The notes: a model not told the origin generated them from the letters alone. A stretch of 64,000 nucleotides of DNA from Flavobacterium bernardetii (GCF_011305415.1 NZ_JAANOQ010000001.1:124001-188000); one strand, 5' to 3'. Counted from the stretch's first letter, positions 1 to 8,594 are shown. Made by a program: numbers and translations.

Positions 1-263
1 AAATAGCCACAAGCAATACTTCCCGATTTTGGAGTTTCAGTATTGCCATCAAATGACCATTTTGTACCATACCATTGCGGAATAATATCCTCAACTAAAT
101 GATTGGTAAATTTGTCTCTAATTTGATTAAGAAATTCTGTTTTATTCGTTGCGCTTGAATATGATTGTGACAATTTTTTTCTGTTCGTGTTAATATTGTT
201 TTTTATCGAAGCATAGCTAATAAATAGAATCGAAAATATTGTGAAAACTGATTTTAGTAACAT
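1..263 (-). CDS. Hypothetical secreted protein, 3' end outside the window
   Basis: An open frame begins at an ATG at 263 on the minus strand and runs off the left edge, giving about 87 residues. The first ~18 residues (MLLKSVFTIFSILFISYA) look like a signal peptide or membrane anchor. The remainder is polar and ends in a stretch with W-Y-G-T-K-W-S-F-D-G-N and I-A-C-G-Y-F, which looks like a conserved core, but I cannot name the family. It is too short for the ORF listing because it is cut by the window. It is transcribed away from nothing obvious; a type-A word repeat (321-345) lies just upstream. Confidence 0.6.
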   Translation of the reverse strand, partial: MLLKSVFTIFSILFISYASIKNNINTNRKKLSQSYSSATNKTEFLNQIRDKFTNHLVEDIIPQWYGTKWSFDGNTETPKSGSIACGY

Positions 264-320
264 TTTGTTTTTTATTTAAAAACGAAAATTTTATAAAATT
301 ATTGTTGTTTTAAATAGTCA

Positions 321-345
321 AACTTCGTAAATCCCAAATAGTAAA
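321..345. repeat. Solo intergenic word repeat, CGTAAATC family
   Basis: A short segment with the words CTTCGTAAATCCC and AAATAGTAAA. The same opening (TCAAACTTCGTAAATCC) recurs at 2944-2960, and related CGTAAATC words recur at 10078-10095, 10572-10600, 26250-26330 and 26770-26829. It lies between two minus-strand genes. The rest of 264-465 is AT-rich with one terminator. Confidence 0.55.
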
Positions 346-416
346 ATTTAGCTACACATTGGCAAAAACCAACATTATTGTTGTTTAGTTTTATTGGATG
401 TTTTTTATAAAAAAAA

Positions 417-440
417 GGCAATTTCAATTAAGAAATTGCC
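417..440 (-). terminator. Intrinsic terminator of the S9 peptidase gene
   Basis: GGCAATTTC (417-425) and GAAATTGCC (432-440) form a perfect 9-bp stem with a 6-nt loop. On the minus strand the stem is followed by a run of T residues. It lies 26 bp past the stop codon of the peptidase gene. Confidence 0.8.
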
Positions 441-465
441 TTTGTATATTTTGAATTATAGTTCT

Positions 466-2733
466 TTATTTTTTTAAATTCTTAGCAAAGAAACCTAAAG
501 TTGCTTCATACATGTCAATAGAGTTTTCTTCTTTACCAAAACCATGTCCTTCATTGTATTTTACCATGTAAGGCACATCAAAACCTTTGCTTCTTAATCC
601 AGTTACAATTTGATCCGATTCTGCAATATTTACACGAGGGTCATTAGCTCCTTGAATTACAAATAAAGGTTTCTTAATCTTGTCAATTTGGAACACTGGA
701 GAAACTTCTTTGGCAATTGCTGCCTCTTTCGGATTGTCTAAATCATACCAAATTTGTTTCACAATTTCTTTATACGGTTTCCAATATTCTGGGAACGAGT
801 CGAAGAAAGTGAAAATATTAGAAACTCCAACATAGTTCACACCACAAGTATATAAATCTGGTGTTTTTACTAAGCCCATTAAAGTCGCATAGCCACCATG
901 ACTAGCTCCATATATAGCTATTTTGTCTTTTTCTACCCAGCCTTGTTCAATTGCATATGCTACACCGTCTTCAACATCGTTCATAAGTTTTCTTCCAATT
1001 TGTTTGAAACCAGCGCTTAAAAAATCTTTTCCATAACCTCCAGAAATTCTGAAGTTTACTTGTAAGGTTGCATATCCACGACTAGCAAATAATTGTGTTT
1101 CTGGATTAAAGCCCCATGAATCTCTTACGCCTTGCGGACCACCATGTGGATTTACAATTAATGGCACTTTTTTACCTTGCAATGCTTCTTTTGGTAAGGT
1201 AATGTATCCATAAATGGTTTTTCCATCTCTACTTTTAAATTGAATAGGTCTCATTTCTGCCATATCAGCTTCTTTTAACTGAGGCATTAAATCGTATAGT
1301 ATTTTGAATTTTTTCGTTTTAGCATCATATTGATAATATGTACCAAATAGCTTATCGCTTTGAACGGTTATTAGAAACTGTGTCTCATTATCATCATAAT
1401 CAACGATGCTGACTTCTTTATTTGGGAATTCTTTTTGCATTCTACCATAAATATCTTTGTATAGTTTACTTACAGGAATGATTTCATTTTTTTCACCTTC
1501 ATAAGAGAAATTATCGATTTCATAGTTTCTCTTTCTAGCTAGGTTTAATCCACTTACATCAAAAGTAGGATTAGAAAAAACTTCTTTGATGATTTTTTTG
1601 GTAGCCAAATCATATAAAACAATTCGTGTTTTATCACTATCTAAATTGGTTAACGCATAAGCTTCATCTTTATTTTTAGAAGCATAATTAAAACTGATTA
1701 TGCTAAAAGTATCATTCCAGTCGGTAGTAGTATGCAATTTAAAATCACCTGTTTTTTGATCTTTATAATAGAACTGATTTTGAACACCATTAACCAATTT
1801 AGTATATCCTCTAAGATTTCCGTCTTTATCAAATTGATACCCTTGAATTGGATTTGCTATATCCTCATTTTTATATAACTGGACTAAATCTCCTGTTACA
1901 ATATTTAGTTTGAAGGGTTCAAAAACTTGTTTGTTGTTTTTGTTCATTGAAACAATGATGTAATCTTTCTGTTCTTTTAATATGTTTTCAATACTTGCTT
2001 GTACACCATCAAAAGGAGTTAGGTCTTTTAAATTGCTACCATCAATATTTACTCCATAAATATGAAAATTCTCATCTCCACCTTTGTCCATAGAAAAATA
2101 GAGACGCTCATCATTTATCCAGCCATAACCACTAATTAATTCTTCTTTTTCTTCAATTGCTTTTTTTACTTTTCCAGTAGCTAGTTCTTTAACATATACA
2201 TGACGTTTTTTATTTTCATCTTTCTCGCGATAAGACATATATTTTCCGTTTGGAGATAGTTGAAAACTAGATGCTTTTGGTTTTGCAAAATAATCGGAAA
2301 CAGAATAGTTGAAATTACCTTTTTCAAAGGCTTTTAGCTTTTCTAATTCTTCTTTAGAAGAAGGTAATGTTGTGTTTCCTGGTAGTTTACTTTCAAATGA
2401 GGTAAGTGTTAATGGAAGATTCATACCAGCTTGATGGAATTCACCTACAATTTGATTGTTAGCAATAGTTCCAACATATTCAATACTCATTTGCGATAGT
2501 TTTAACGTGATGGAATTGTTGTTAACCTCTGTTTTGTCAAGGGTTATTCCAGAAGCACCTTGCATTGGCACATCCATCGTAGAAGTATATACATTGTCTT
2601 TTTTTGTAATATGGAAAATAATTTCCAATTTTTTCCCTTGAACGTCTAGTTCTCCTTTCCAATCTCCAACAAATTGTTGGGCTTGAGAGGTAATGCTCAC
2701 AAGTAGTAAAATGATTAGATTTCTTGTTTTCAT
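466..2733 (-). CDS. Secreted S9 family prolyl oligopeptidase-like peptidase with N-terminal lipocalin-like domain
   Basis: A 755-residue protein predicted to cleave peptides in the periplasm or outside the cell. Residues 1-18 are a signal peptide. Residues ~20-115 form an extra beta-rich domain (starting FVGDWKGELDVQG) that classical S9 enzymes lack. Residues ~150-480 look like the beta-propeller (repeated short blocks such as LSPNGKYMSYRE). Residues ~500-755 are the alpha/beta hydrolase. The catalytic Ser is about residue 611 in GASHGGY, Asp about 698 in GANDPRVN and His about 730 in NEGHGFG, so the triad is complete. It is a single-gene unit with its own terminator at 417-440. The family (dipeptidyl aminopeptidase / acylaminoacyl peptidase type) is secure; substrate preference is not visible. 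Confidence 0.92.
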   Translation of the reverse strand: MKTRNLIILLLVSITSQAQQFVGDWKGELDVQGKKLEIIFHITKKDNVYTSTMDVPMQGASGITLDKTEVNNNSITLKLSQMSIEYVGTIANNQIVGEFHQAGMNLPLTLTSFESKLPGNTTLPSSKEELEKLKAFEKGNFNYSVSDYFAKPKASSFQLSPNGKYMSYREKDENKKRHVYVKELATGKVKKAIEEKEELISGYGWINDERLYFSMDKGGDENFHIYGVNIDGSNLKDLTPFDGVQASIENILKEQKDYIIVSMNKNNKQVFEPFKLNIVTGDLVQLYKNEDIANPIQGYQFDKDGNLRGYTKLVNGVQNQFYYKDQKTGDFKLHTTTDWNDTFSIISFNYASKNKDEAYALTNLDSDKTRIVLYDLATKKIIKEVFSNPTFDVSGLNLARKRNYEIDNFSYEGEKNEIIPVSKLYKDIYGRMQKEFPNKEVSIVDYDDNETQFLITVQSDKLFGTYYQYDAKTKKFKILYDLMPQLKEADMAEMRPIQFKSRDGKTIYGYITLPKEALQGKKVPLIVNPHGGPQGVRDSWGFNPETQLFASRGYATLQVNFRISGGYGKDFLSAGFKQIGRKLMNDVEDGVAYAIEQGWVEKDKIAIYGASHGGYATLMGLVKTPDLYTCGVNYVGVSNIFTFFDSFPEYWKPYKEIVKQIWYDLDNPKEAAIAKEVSPVFQIDKIKKPLFVIQGANDPRVNIAESDQIVTGLRSKGFDVPYMVKYNEGHGFGKEENSIDMYEATLGFFAKNLKK

Positions 2734-2945
2734 AAAATGTAATTTTTAAGTTTTTATAGTAGTCTAAATTAAAATACTTTTAAACTATTGATAAATAAGC
2801 AATAATATGAAACAGTCTGTACGATTACATTATTATCATTCATTTGTTTTATTTGACGTCTTTGATTTGTAAATGTTACGTTTTTTTATGTTTTTTTTAT
2901 TTAGAATAGTAATTAAATTAACAATTATTATTCATTTAATTTATC

Positions 2946-2980
2946 AAACTTCGTAAATCCAAAATCGTAAATTTCAAATT
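2946..2980. repeat. Solo intergenic word repeat, CGTAAATC family
   Basis: Words CTTCGTAAATCC, AAATCGTAAATT and TCAAATTC follow each other and end directly before the stop codon of the serine hydrolase gene. They share a 17-base core with the copy at 319-335. The remaining intergenic DNA 2734-2945 is AT-rich and I see no gene or clear structure in it. Confidence 0.55.
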
Positions 2981-2984
2981 CTAA

Positions 2985-4172
2985 TTACTCATTCGCGCCA
3001 CTAACATCGCTATCGTCTAGTTTTATTGGATATTTTTTATTGAATAATGCGATGAATTTTTTAGTTTGATAGGTTTTATGGGTCATTTTGTTAGACAACG
3101 CAATAATTGTAATTGAATCAGTTTTTTGAGTAATATAAGAAGATGTGTTTCCATGCCACCAACCGTTATGATAGGTTAAAGTTGGTGCTTCTTTCCATTC
3201 GCGTAAACGAATACCTAAACCGTAGTTTTTTTCACCTTTAGCTTCATAGCTATAACCTTTAAAAATTTCTTTTCGAAGTTTATCACTGAAGAATTTATTC
3301 GAATAGGTAGCTAAATCAAATTTTAGTAAATCGCGTGCAGTAGAATAAATGTTTTTGTCTCCATAAACCAAATCTAAATGATCAAAAGCCAATCGTAATT
3401 TACTTGCTTTATACGTTTGACTCACCGTATCGTGATGTTTTTCGTAATCGAAAACAAAACTATTTTTCATGCCTAAAGGCTTAAATAGAAGTTTGTCCAT
3501 AGCTTCATGATAACGCATACCTGAAACTTTTTCAATGATTAATGCTAATAAAGAATAATTGGTATTGCAATACGCAAAACGAGTTCCTGGATTACTTTCC
3601 AAATGAATTTTTCCGGAATTAATTAAATCTAAAATATCCTGATTGGTAATGCGTTTCGATTTGTCCCATTTTACATCGCGCTCAATGAAATAGCCATAAT
3701 GACGTAAACCACTTCTGTGATTTAACAACATTCTTACGGTAATATCGTCGTGATAAAAACCTTTTAAATATTTAGAAACTTTATCGTCTAAACCAATTTT
3801 TCCTTGGTCGACCATTCGTAAAATAACGGCGGCAGTTAATACTTTACTTACCGAAGCAATGTGTAAAGGCTTATCTTTTCTGTTTTTATCGTCTTTTTCT
3901 TTGTACGCAAAACCTTCATAGTCTTCAAATAAGATTTTCCCGTTTTTGGCCACTAAAAACTGACCATAAAAATCATTTTTGTTGATTAATTGGTTATATC
4001 GATATTCAATTTCTTTTTTCTGTTTTTTGCAATATGTTGAATCTAAAGGATTGAATTCTACAAAAAATTCTCCTTGCTCTTTTTGAGTGCCGTTTTTCTT
4101 TGAAAAGTCTTTTTCTTTGTCTTTGCAAGCAATTAGTAGGAACGATAGTAGTAGTAAACGTAAAAATTTCAT
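2985..4172 (-). CDS. Beta-lactamase-fold serine hydrolase, lipoprotein
   Basis: A 395-residue protein with a lipobox (LIAC, Cys16), so probably a lipid-anchored envelope protein. It carries the three motifs of the class C beta-lactamase / penicillin-binding esterase fold: SVSK (Ser107-Lys110, nucleophile and general base), YCN (Tyr201-Asn203) and HNG (His335-Gly337, in place of the KTG box). Members are D-alanyl peptidases, esterases or amidases, and the substrate cannot be told from sequence. A long charged segment rich in Lys and Asp (91-101) precedes the active-site helix. The start codon overlaps the stop of the preceding membrane protein gene by one base (TAATG), which suggests translational coupling. 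Confidence 0.88.
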   Translation of the reverse strand: MKFLRLLLLSFLLIACKDKEKDFSKKNGTQKEQGEFFVEFNPLDSTYCKKQKKEIEYRYNQLINKNDFYGQFLVAKNGKILFEDYEGFAYKEKDDKNRKDKPLHIASVSKVLTAAVILRMVDQGKIGLDDKVSKYLKGFYHDDITVRMLLNHRSGLRHYGYFIERDVKWDKSKRITNQDILDLINSGKIHLESNPGTRFAYCNTNYSLLALIIEKVSGMRYHEAMDKLLFKPLGMKNSFVFDYEKHHDTVSQTYKASKLRLAFDHLDLVYGDKNIYSTARDLLKFDLATYSNKFFSDKLRKEIFKGYSYEAKGEKNYGLGIRLREWKEAPTLTYHNGWWHGNTSSYITQKTDSITIIALSNKMTHKTYQTKKFIALFNKKYPIKLDDSDVSGANE

Positions 4173-4603
4173 TATTTTTTTATTTCAATGTTGGGGTTGG
4201 TTTCTAGTAATTGGGCAATAAATTGTTCTTTGTTTTCGGGTGATATAAAAATGTCGTCAAATTTGTTAAAATGAACAATTAATCCTTTGTTGTCCCAGCC
4301 TAATTTTGTAGTTGTACTTACAAAAATAGTATGGTTGTATTCGATTTTTCTAATAGTTTCAATAGTAACTTTATACTTGTAAAATAAAATCTGACATACT
4401 AAAATAGAATCTTCTATGTAATATTTGGTTTTTGAAATGGCTAACATAAAAATTCCAATCATAAGAGGTAAAAATATAATAGGAATTAGCGTTTCATTTC
4501 CGTCTTCTCTTTTCGGAGCTAAATAATGTAACATAAAAACGCCAATAATAAATAGAGGAAAAATTACATAAAAAACTTTTGAAACACTTGATTTGTAATG
4601 CAT
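4172..4603 (-). CDS. Small membrane protein with PH-like domain
   Basis: The frame is open from 4705, but I choose the ATG at 4603 because the residues before it look like translated spacer and the protein then starts with MHYKSSVSKVFYVIFPLF, leading into the first membrane helix. The result is about 143 residues: two membrane helices (about residues 9-28 and 43-62) and then a C-terminal soluble domain of alternating beta-like segments ending in PENKEQFIAQLLETNP. That layout resembles bacterial PH-like (bPH) proteins. Function is unknown. It overlaps the downstream serine hydrolase gene by one base and is divergent from menB. Confidence 0.7.
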   Translation of the reverse strand: MHYKSSVSKVFYVIFPLFIIGVFMLHYLAPKREDGNETLIPIIFLPLMIGIFMLAISKTKYYIEDSILVCQILFYKYKVTIETIRKIEYNHTIFVSTTTKLGWDNKGLIVHFNKFDDIFISPENKEQFIAQLLETNPNIEIKK

Positions 4604-4711
4604 TAATAAATAATATGTGCGGATTGAATTAATTCTAAAAAACGATTGCAATATAAGAGAAAAATGAATTATTTTTACTGAAAATATTATAAAATATAAT
4701 TTCAATACTAA

Positions 4712-4727
4712 TCTCGAAATTTCGAGA
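4712..4727. promoter_or_regulatory. Perfect 16-bp palindrome between divergent genes
   Basis: TCTCGAAATTTCGAGA is fully self-complementary and lies 18 bp upstream of the menB start codon, in the 142-bp gap shared with the divergent membrane protein gene. A dyad with no loop, no T-run and this position suits a dimeric regulator's operator better than a terminator. This is an inference from symmetry and place only. Confidence 0.4.
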
Positions 4728-4745
4728 CAATTTCAATATAAAATT

Positions 4746-5585
4746 ATGTCAAATATCAACTGGAAAATCGTAAAAGAATACGAAGATATAACGTATAAAA
4801 AATGTGATGGCGTTGCCAGAATTGCTTTTAACAGACCTGATGTGCGAAACGCATTCCGTCCAAAAACCACAAAAGAATTAATTGATGCATTTTATGATGC
4901 ACAAGAAGACACTTCAATTGGAGTTGTTTTACTTTCGGCTGAAGGACCAAGTTCTAAAGATGGCATTTGGAGTTTTTGTAGTGGTGGCGATCAAAAAGCA
5001 CGTGGACACCAAGGTTATGTAGGTGAAGACGGTTATCACAGATTAAATATTTTGGAAGTGCAACGAATGATTCGTTTCATGCCAAAAGCTGTTATTTGTG
5101 TCGTTCCAGGTTGGGCAGTTGGTGGCGGACATAGTTTACATGTGGTTTGTGATTTGACTTTAGCGAGTAAAGAACACGCTATTTTTAAACAAACTGATGC
5201 CGATGTAACGAGTTTTGATGGTGGTTATGGTTCTGCTTATTTAGCGAAAATGGTAGGTCAGAAAAGAGCTAGAGAAATTTTCTTTTTAGGAAGAAATTAT
5301 TCTGCGCAAGACGCTTATGAAATGGGAATGGTAAACGCTGTAATTCCACACGCAGAGTTAGAAGATACGGCTTTTGAATGGGCTCAAGAAATTTTAGCCA
5401 AATCACCAACTTCAATCAAAATGCTAAAATTCGCTATGAATTTAACCGATGATGGCATGGTGGGACAACAAGTTTTTGCAGGTGAAGCCACTCGTTTAGC
5501 ATACATGACTGACGAAGCCAAAGAAGGTAGAGATGCATTCTTAGAAAAACGTAAACCCAATTTTGAAAAGAAATATTTACCATAA
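4746..5585 (+). CDS. menB: 1,4-dihydroxy-2-naphthoyl-CoA synthase
   Basis: A 279-residue crotonase-superfamily enzyme that closes the second ring in menaquinone synthesis, converting o-succinylbenzoyl-CoA to 1,4-dihydroxy-2-naphthoyl-CoA. The oxyanion-hole glycines are seen in CSGGDQ (79-83) and AVGGGHS (124-130). The MenB-specific Asp lies in SFDGGYG (Asp158). The C-terminal block ending in KKYLP is typical of MenB rather than other crotonases. Length matches the family. It heads the cluster menB-menA-MBL-TPR-menC; menA follows after a repeat-filled 73-bp gap. Confidence 0.95.
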   Translation: MSNINWKIVKEYEDITYKKCDGVARIAFNRPDVRNAFRPKTTKELIDAFYDAQEDTSIGVVLLSAEGPSSKDGIWSFCSGGDQKARGHQGYVGEDGYHRLNILEVQRMIRFMPKAVICVVPGWAVGGGHSLHVVCDLTLASKEHAIFKQTDADVTSFDGGYGSAYLAKMVGQKRAREIFFLGRNYSAQDAYEMGMVNAVIPHAELEDTAFEWAQEILAKSPTSIKMLKFAMNLTDDGMVGQQVFAGEATRLAYMTDEAKEGRDAFLEKRKPNFEKKYLP

Positions 5586-5587
5586 AT

Positions 5588-5652
5588 GAGTTAGAAGCTG
5601 GAAGTTGGAAGTAAGAAGTTACTCCAGTCTTCCAGCTTCCAGCTTTCAACTT
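5588..5652. repeat. Inverted word array (GAAGCTGGAAG family) in the menB-menA gap
   Basis: From right after the menB stop codon the words GAAGCTGGAAG and TTGGAAG are read forwards, then after a short AT centre the inverted words CTTCCAGCTTCCAG appear. The two halves can pair to form a long hairpin. The array ends 6-7 bases before the menA start, so it occupies practically the whole gap. The frame open upstream of menA translates through it, which is why the longer menA start is rejected. Confidence 0.75.
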
Positions 5653-5658
5653 TTTCAC

Positions 5659-6549
5659 ATGAAACACTGGATTCAAGCCGCACGATTAAGAACCTTACCA
5701 CTTTCCATTTCTGGAATTTTGGTAGGAAGTGCGTATGCCTATTATCAACATAAATTCGAATGGATAATTTTTATTTTGGCTTTATTAACCACATTGTCTT
5801 TTCAAATCTTATCTAATTTTGCGAACGATTATGGCGATGGAATTAAAGGAACAGATGCCAACCGAATTGGTGAAAAACGCTTAGTGGCTTCTGGAGAAAT
5901 TACTTCTGCTCAAATGAAAAAGGCGATTATTATCATTGGAATTATTGCTTTTGTTTTAGCCGTTGCTTTAATTTATTTCGCATTCGGACAAGAAAATTTT
6001 GTGTATTCTTTAACCTTTTTAGTATTAGGAATAGCCTCGATTGCTGCAGCGATTAAATATACGGTTGGGAATAACGCCTACGGATATAGCGGATTCGGAG
6101 ATGTTTTCGTTTTTATTTTTTTCGGTTTAGTTGCTGTGATTGGAAGTAATTTTTTGTATTCAAAAACTGTTGATATAAAGCTGTTTTTACCTGCAATTTC
6201 CATTGGAATGTTGAGTATGGCTGTTTTAAATTTAAACAATATGCGCGACATTGAAAATGATAGAGTAGCCCAGAAAAATACTTTAATTGTGAAATTCGGA
6301 TTGAAATTTGGGTTGATTTATCAAAACATTTTAATATTTACACCAATTATGTTAGTTGTTGTATTTTTTCTAATGATGAACGATAAACTTGCTTTTGGAT
6401 TTGCCTTATTTGCTGGATATTTATTAGTTCACAAAAATTATATTTCAAAAGTAACAAATCCAAAAGATTTTGACCCAGAGTTAAAAAAAATTGCATTGAC
6501 AACTTTCTTTTTATCTATTTTTATTGCGTTGAAATTAGTTGCAAACTAA
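5659..6549 (+). CDS. menA: 1,4-dihydroxy-2-naphthoate polyprenyltransferase
   Basis: A 296-residue UbiA-family membrane prenyltransferase that attaches the polyprenyl tail to 1,4-dihydroxy-2-naphthoate in menaquinone synthesis. The two Asp-rich Mg2+/diphosphate motifs are NDYGDGIKGTD (near residue 55) and NNMRDIENDR (near residue 195), separated by several hydrophobic helices; about eight membrane segments in all. I start at 5659 (MKHWIQAARLRTLPLS) because the 18 residues upstream derive from the word repeat. It sits between menB and an MBL-fold hydrolase. Confidence 0.94.
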   Translation: MKHWIQAARLRTLPLSISGILVGSAYAYYQHKFEWIIFILALLTTLSFQILSNFANDYGDGIKGTDANRIGEKRLVASGEITSAQMKKAIIIIGIIAFVLAVALIYFAFGQENFVYSLTFLVLGIASIAAAIKYTVGNNAYGYSGFGDVFVFIFFGLVAVIGSNFLYSKTVDIKLFLPAISIGMLSMAVLNLNNMRDIENDRVAQKNTLIVKFGLKFGLIYQNILIFTPIMLVVVFFLMMNDKLAFGFALFAGYLLVHKNYISKVTNPKDFDPELKKIALTTFFLSIFIALKLVAN

Positions 6550-6593
6550 ATATAAATCATGAATACTATCATTAAACCAAAAACAACATAACT

Positions 6594-7271
6594 ATGAAAA
6601 TCACCTTTTACGGACACGCTTGTTTAGGCATTCAAATCAATGACATTCATATTTTGGTAGATCCATTTATTTCGGCTAATGCAAAAGCTTCGCACATTAA
6701 TATAGATGAAATTGAAGCCGATTATATTTTGTTAACCCATGCCCATCAAGATCATATTTTAGATGTGGAAAAAATTGCAAAAAGAACCGACGCTGTGATT
6801 GTTTCAAATTATGAAATTGCGACTCACTACGGAAATAAAGGATTTCAAAATCATCCCATGAATCACGGTGGAAGTTGGGATTTCGAATTCGGAAATGTAA
6901 AATATGTAAATGCTATTCATACTTCTTCTTTTCCAGATGGAAGTTATGGTGGACAACCTTGCGGATTTGTCATTGAAGGCGAACATAAAAATATATACAT
7001 TGCTGGTGATACGGCTTTATCAATGGATATGAAGCTAATTCCAATGCGAACTAAATTAGATTTAGCGATTTTACCAATTGGAAGTAATTTTACTATGGAT
7101 GTTGAGGATGCAATTATTGCTTCTGATTTTGTGGATTGCGATAAAGTTTTAGGTTATCATTACGATACTTTCGGATATATCGAAATCAACCATGAAGAAG
7201 CCAAACGTAAATTCTTCCAAAAAGGAAAAGATTTAATGCTACTAGAAATCGGTCAAAGTATTGACTTATAA
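6594..7271 (+). CDS. UPF0173-type metallo-beta-lactamase-fold hydrolase
   Basis: A 225-residue cytoplasmic MBL-fold protein. The metal site is visible as THAHQDH (His49, His51, Asp53, His54), followed by later metal ligands in AGDTALS and GYHYDTFGY. It starts with the MKITFYGHACL signature of the UPF0173 family. It is embedded in the menaquinone cluster between menA and menC. MBL-fold enzymes of the glyoxalase II branch cleave thioesters, so a role as 1,4-dihydroxy-2-naphthoyl-CoA thioesterase is conceivable; that is inference from context only. No signal peptide. Confidence 0.85.
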   Translation: MKITFYGHACLGIQINDIHILVDPFISANAKASHINIDEIEADYILLTHAHQDHILDVEKIAKRTDAVIVSNYEIATHYGNKGFQNHPMNHGGSWDFEFGNVKYVNAIHTSSFPDGSYGGQPCGFVIEGEHKNIYIAGDTALSMDMKLIPMRTKLDLAILPIGSNFTMDVEDAIIASDFVDCDKVLGYHYDTFGYIEINHEEAKRKFFQKGKDLMLLEIGQSIDL

Positions 7272-7313
7272 ACTTTGGTATAAAAATTGCTTAACAAAAG
7301 AAAAAATTATTTA

Positions 7314-8504
7314 ATGAAAAAAATATTCCTATTATTATTGATTACTCAATTTACCTTCGCACAAAAAGATGGTTATTGGGATAAAGAACGCGCTTTTACA
7401 AAAGAAATTAAACTATCATCGGGCAACCGAACTTTAGTCAAAATTGACGATTTGCCAGAAGGCGCTTCTGAATTTGTATTCCGAATTTTATTAATTGATG
7501 AAAACGGAAAAATCACAACAAGTTTAGCTTCAATTTTAAAAGCCATTCCGGATCCATCTGGTGTGAGTCAAGGCGCTGCTGGAGCTATTACTTTAACGAA
7601 TTCACTTTCTGGTGACGATACGTGTTTGTATGGAATTTATACTTCTGAAAAAGCGGGTAATCAGTTTTTAATCGACGGAAAATTAGAAACAGCTTGTTAT
7701 TTTGTTAAAGAAGCGGTGAATAAAGACAGTAAAGTGATTTCAATAAGAAATACAAAGTGTTTTGCGAATGCTCCAAATATTTGGTTTGCTTTTGAAAATA
7801 AAAATTGGGTAATGAGTACCAAAATTGTTTTGGAAGTTGTTTCTTGGGTTGACTATAATGCAAGTCGTGGTTGGAATACTAAAGCAAAAAAAGTTCTTTT
7901 ACTTGAAGCTCAAAAGTTATCAATTATAAAAACAATGGGGCATAATAATAATTTTTTAGCTACCTTTTTAAAAATATTTGCAGGAAAATACAAGTTTAGC
8001 GAATACAACCAACTGTTAGATATTGAGAAAACAAATGTTATAGAAAGTATAGGTATAGAAAGTTTAATTCAGTCAGGAGAATTGCAAAATTATTTAGATA
8101 AGATTAGAAGTGAATCTTTGGATTTGTATAAAAAAGGTAAATCTGATGAAGCGATTGCATTAATTCAAAAGGAGATTATTGAGAAAAAATATGCCAAAGA
8201 TATTGATTATAGTGCTTTAGGAGATATTTATTTGTTTAATAAACAATTTGTAAAAGCCGAAGAACAGTACAAAAAAGCCATTGAAAAAAATTCTTCAGAA
8301 TTACAATATCAATTAAAATTGGCTCATGTTTATTTGTTTTCTGATAAAGTTGGACAAGCAAAAGACATTCATAAATTGTATAAAGACAATAATATTTCGA
8401 CAAATAAAAGTTGGATTGCTCAAACTAAATCTGATTTTGAAGATTTTGAAAAAAGAGGTTTTCCTACCGATAATTTTAAAAAGATTTTAAGAATTCTAGA
8501 GTAA
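7314..8504 (+). CDS. Secreted TPR-repeat protein of unknown function
   Basis: About 396 residues from the ATG at 7314, which gives a clean signal peptide (MKKIFLLLLITQFTFA, cut before QKDGYW). The longer frame from 7287 adds only nine Lys/Asn-rich residues. The N-terminal ~200 residues contain four Cys and beta-like stretches without a family I recognise. The C-terminal third (about 265-360) has two or three TPR-like helical pairs, with motifs such as ALGDIYLFNKQFVKAEEQYKKA (first 20 residues quoted loosely: A-x3-Y-L-F-N-K-x-F-x-K-A). It lies between the MBL hydrolase and menC on the same strand, perhaps only as an inserted neighbour. Confidence 0.75.
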   Translation: MKKIFLLLLITQFTFAQKDGYWDKERAFTKEIKLSSGNRTLVKIDDLPEGASEFVFRILLIDENGKITTSLASILKAIPDPSGVSQGAAGAITLTNSLSGDDTCLYGIYTSEKAGNQFLIDGKLETACYFVKEAVNKDSKVISIRNTKCFANAPNIWFAFENKNWVMSTKIVLEVVSWVDYNASRGWNTKAKKVLLLEAQKLSIIKTMGHNNNFLATFLKIFAGKYKFSEYNQLLDIEKTNVIESIGIESLIQSGELQNYLDKIRSESLDLYKKGKSDEAIALIQKEIIEKKYAKDIDYSALGDIYLFNKQFVKAEEQYKKAIEKNSSELQYQLKLAHVYLFSDKVGQAKDIHKLYKDNNISTNKSWIAQTKSDFEDFEKRGFPTDNFKKILRILE

Positions 8505-8505
8505 T

Positions 8506-8592
8506 AATTTCGCAGAGCAACACAAAGAAAGCGCAAAGTCACACAAATTTTTTTGCGAATCTCTGTGAAACTTTGCGTAACTCTGTGTAACA
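8506..8592. repeat. Inverted word array (CGCAAAG/CTCTGTG family) in front of menC
   Basis: The left half carries CGCAGAG, ACACAAAG and CGCAAAG; after TTTTTTT the right half carries the complements TTTGCG, CTCTGTG, CTTTGCG and CTCTGTG. The array starts immediately after the TPR gene's stop codon and ends 2-4 bases before the menC ATG, so it fills the gap completely. Words of this kind are common between genes in Flavobacterium genomes. Confidence 0.75.
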
Positions 8593-8594
8593 AA

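Noticed and set aside
5605..5658. Longer menA start with 18 extra residues
   Set aside because: The extra residues are a translation of the inverted word repeat; homology-like MenA sequence starts at 5659.
8553..8594. Longer menC start
   Set aside because: Translated CGCAAAG/CTCTGTG repeat; the enzyme begins naturally at 8595.
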